A stretch of DNA of 7,253 nucleotides from Indioceanicola sp046045995 (lineage in GTDB: Bacteria; Pseudomonadota; Alphaproteobacteria; Azospirillales; Azospirillaceae): the NCBI GenBank assembly GCA_046045995.1, contig JBJOKR010000222.1, positions 1 through 7,253 of the forward strand, given 5' to 3'. The notes beneath the pieces were generated by a model. It was not told the origin of the DNA. It saw only the letters and a program-made list of their open reading frames with translations, and did not search any database. Made by a program: the position numbers and the translations under genes. Numbering within the stretch: the stretch's first letter is position 1; every line of letters begins with the position of its first letter. Shown piece after piece: positions 5,542 through 7,253 of the stretch.

Positions 5542-7253
5542 TCACACGCCCGGCTGCGGCTCCGGCTCGAACCCACCCGGCTCCTTGCCGGAGGTGGGGA
5601 CGGAGCCGCGGCGGCCCGGCTTCGGCGGTTCGGCCTTGGCGGCCGGCGGAGTCTGCGGCGGCTCGGTCCGGACGATGCTCTCCCCGCGGACCAGGGCCCG
5701 GACCTCGTCGCCTGACAGGGTTTCATATTCCAGCAGGGCCTGGGTCACCTTCTCCAGTTCGTCATGCCGCTCTGTCAGGATCCGGCGGGCATGGCCCTCT
5801 GCATCCTCGATGATGCGGCGGATCTCCTGGTCGATCAGGTTGGCCGTCGCTTCGGACATGTTCTGGGTCTGGGTGACGCTGTGGCCCAGGAATACCTCCT
5901 GCTCATTGGCGGAATACCGAACCCGGCCAAGCCTGTCCGACATGCCGAATTCGGTGACCATGCGGCGGGCCATGTTGGTGGCCTGCTGGATGTCGTTGCC
6001 GGCACCCGTGGTCACGTATTCCGCCCCGAAGATCAGCTCCTCCGCCACGCGACCGCCGAACATCATGGCCAGCCGGCTTTCCAGCTCCTGCTTGGAATAG
6101 GTCCACTTGTCCCGTTCCGGCAGGTTCATGGTCACGCCCAGGGCCCGGCCGCGGGGGATGATCGTCACCTTGTGCAGGGGATCGCTGCCCGGCATGTAAA
6201 GGCCGACCAGGGCGTGACCGGCCTCATGATAGGCGGTCAGCTTCTTCTCATTTTCGGTCATGACCATGGACCGCCGCTCGGCCCCCATCATGACCTTGTC
6301 CTTGGCGTTCTCGAAATCGGCCATGCCGACGACGCGCTTGCCCGCCCGGGCGGCCAGCAGGGCGGCCTCGTTCACCAGGTTGGCCAGGTCGGCGCCGGAG
6401 AAGCCGGGGGTTCCGCGGGCGATCACCTTCGGCTCCACATCGGGGGCCAGCGGGACCTTGCGCATGTGGACCTTCAGGATCTTCTCCCGGCCCAGCACAT
6501 CCGGGTTCGGTACCACGACCTGACGGTCGAAGCGGCCCGGGCGCAGCAGGGCGGGGTCGAGCACGTCCGGCCGGTTCGTCGCGGCGATCAGGATCACGCC
6601 CTCGTTCGCCTCGAACCCGTCCATCTCCACCAGCAGCTGGTTCAGGGTCTGCTCGCGCTCATCGTTGCCACCGCCGAGCCCGGCACCACGGTGGCGACCC
6701 ACCGCATCGATCTCATCGATGAAGATGATGCAGGGCGCATTCTTCTTGCCCTGTTCGAACATGTCGCGGACACGGCTCGCACCGACGCCGACGAACATCT
6801 CCACGAAGTCGGAGCCGGAGATGGTGAAGAAGGGTACATTGGCCTCCCCCGCCACGGCGCGCGCGGTCAGGGTCTTACCGGTACCGGGAGGACCGACCAG
6901 CAGCACGCCCTTGGGGATCTTGCCGCCCAGGCGCTGGAACTTCTGCGGGTCCTTCAGGAACTCGACAACCTCCTCCAGCTCCTGCTTCGCCTCATCGATG
7001 CCGGCGACATCGTCGAAGGTGACGCGGCCAACCTTCTCGGTCAGCAGCCGGGCGCGGGACTTGCCGAAGCCCATGGCCTTGCCGCCGCCGCCCTGCATCT
7101 GGCGCATGAAGAACACCCACACGCCGATCAAGAGCAGCATGGGGAACCACGACACCAGCACGCTCCACAGCGTCGGCGCGTCGTCGGACGGCGGCACCGC
7201 CGTGATGCGCACGTTGTGGGTGCGCAGCTTGTCGACGACGTTGACGTCCTGGG
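5542..7253 (-). CDS. ftsH: ATP-dependent zinc metalloprotease FtsH (N-terminus beyond window)
   Basis: This inner-membrane AAA+ protease forms a hexamer that degrades misassembled membrane proteins and short-lived regulators. 569 residues are visible; the frame is open to the window edge, so the first transmembrane helix and most of the periplasmic domain are missing. The GTG at 7210-7212 is an internal Val, since coding-like sequence (QDVNVVDKLRTHN) continues upstream of it. Seen in order: end of the periplasmic domain, second membrane helix (LWSVLVSWFPMLLLIGVWVFF, about 7105-7170), Walker A GPPGTGKT (6871-6894), Walker B IIFIDEIDAVG (about 6697-6729), second region of homology ATNRPDVLDPALLRPGRFDR (6523-6582), zinc-binding HEAGH (6214-6228) and the third-ligand Asp in TTGAGND (residue codon 5992-5994). 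The tail after about 5680 is Pro-rich and poorly conserved, as usual for FtsH. All catalytic residues are present. Its terminator lies just downstream. Confidence 0.98.
   Translation of the reverse strand, partial: QDVNVVDKLRTHNVRITAVPPSDDAPTLWSVLVSWFPMLLLIGVWVFFMRQMQGGGGKAMGFGKSRARLLTEKVGRVTFDDVAGIDEAKQELEEVVEFLKDPQKFQRLGGKIPKGVLLVGPPGTGKTLTARAVAGEANVPFFTISGSDFVEMFVGVGASRVRDMFEQGKKNAPCIIFIDEIDAVGRHRGAGLGGGNDEREQTLNQLLVEMDGFEANEGVILIAATNRPDVLDPALLRPGRFDRQVVVPNPDVLGREKILKVHMRKVPLAPDVEPKVIARGTPGFSGADLANLVNEAALLAARAGKRVVGMADFENAKDKVMMGAERRSMVMTENEKKLTAYHEAGHALVGLYMPGSDPLHKVTIIPRGRALGVTMNLPERDKWTYSKQELESRLAMMFGGRVAEELIFGAEYVTTGAGNDIQQATNMARRMVTEFGMSDRLGRVRYSANEQEVFLGHSVTQTQNMSEATANLIDQEIRRIIEDAEGHARRILTERHDELEKVTQALLEYETLSGDEVRALVRGESIVRTEPPQTPPAAKAEPPKPGRRGSVPTSGKEPGGFEPEPQPGV

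Overview
The window looks like core chromosome of a high-GC alphaproteobacterium. It is strongly G+C rich by eye, with G/C at most third codon positions. The gene order resembles the Rhodospirillales/Azospirillaceae, but that placement is inference from gene order and protein flavour, since there is no rRNA or other marker here.

Left edge (1-677, + strand): the 3' part of a PLP-dependent aminotransferase-fold gene, most likely the C-terminal domain of a MocR-type GntR regulator. It runs tail to tail into a minus-strand gene group. That group, in its own transcription order from right to left, is folP (dihydropteroate synthase, 4547-3426), glmM (phosphoglucosamine mutase, 3302-1935), thiD (HMP/HMP-P kinase, 1930-1130) and a DUF3293 protein (1133-702). 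glmM and thiD are 4 nt apart, and thiD and the DUF3293 gene overlap by an ATGA, so the last three look like one transcription unit. folP sits 123 bp upstream of glmM.

Middle (4546-5463, + strand): a COG3910-like ABC/AAA-type ATPase whose catalytic core is intact but whose start is unclear. Just upstream lies a striking 49-bp C-rich tract (4672-4720) ending in a 14-C run. The only nearby ATG (4611) is one nucleotide out of frame with the ATPase. On the opposite strand the tract is a strong G-quadruplex candidate.

Right edge (5542-7253, - strand): ftsH, the membrane AAA+ zinc protease, cut by the window end at its N-terminus. A convergent stem-loop terminator (5481-5511) separates it from the ATPase gene, and its sequence favours termination of ftsH.

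The housekeeping genes cover membrane protein quality control (ftsH), folate synthesis (folP), amino-sugar supply for peptidoglycan and LPS (glmM) and thiamine precursor phosphorylation (thiD). The order ftsH-folP-glmM is the ancient one also found in E. coli; here it is interrupted by the oppositely oriented ATPase gene. I see no RNA gene, IS element, CRISPR array or phage gene. The points most worth checking are the ATPase insertion and the poly-C/start-codon region, not a new multi-gene system.
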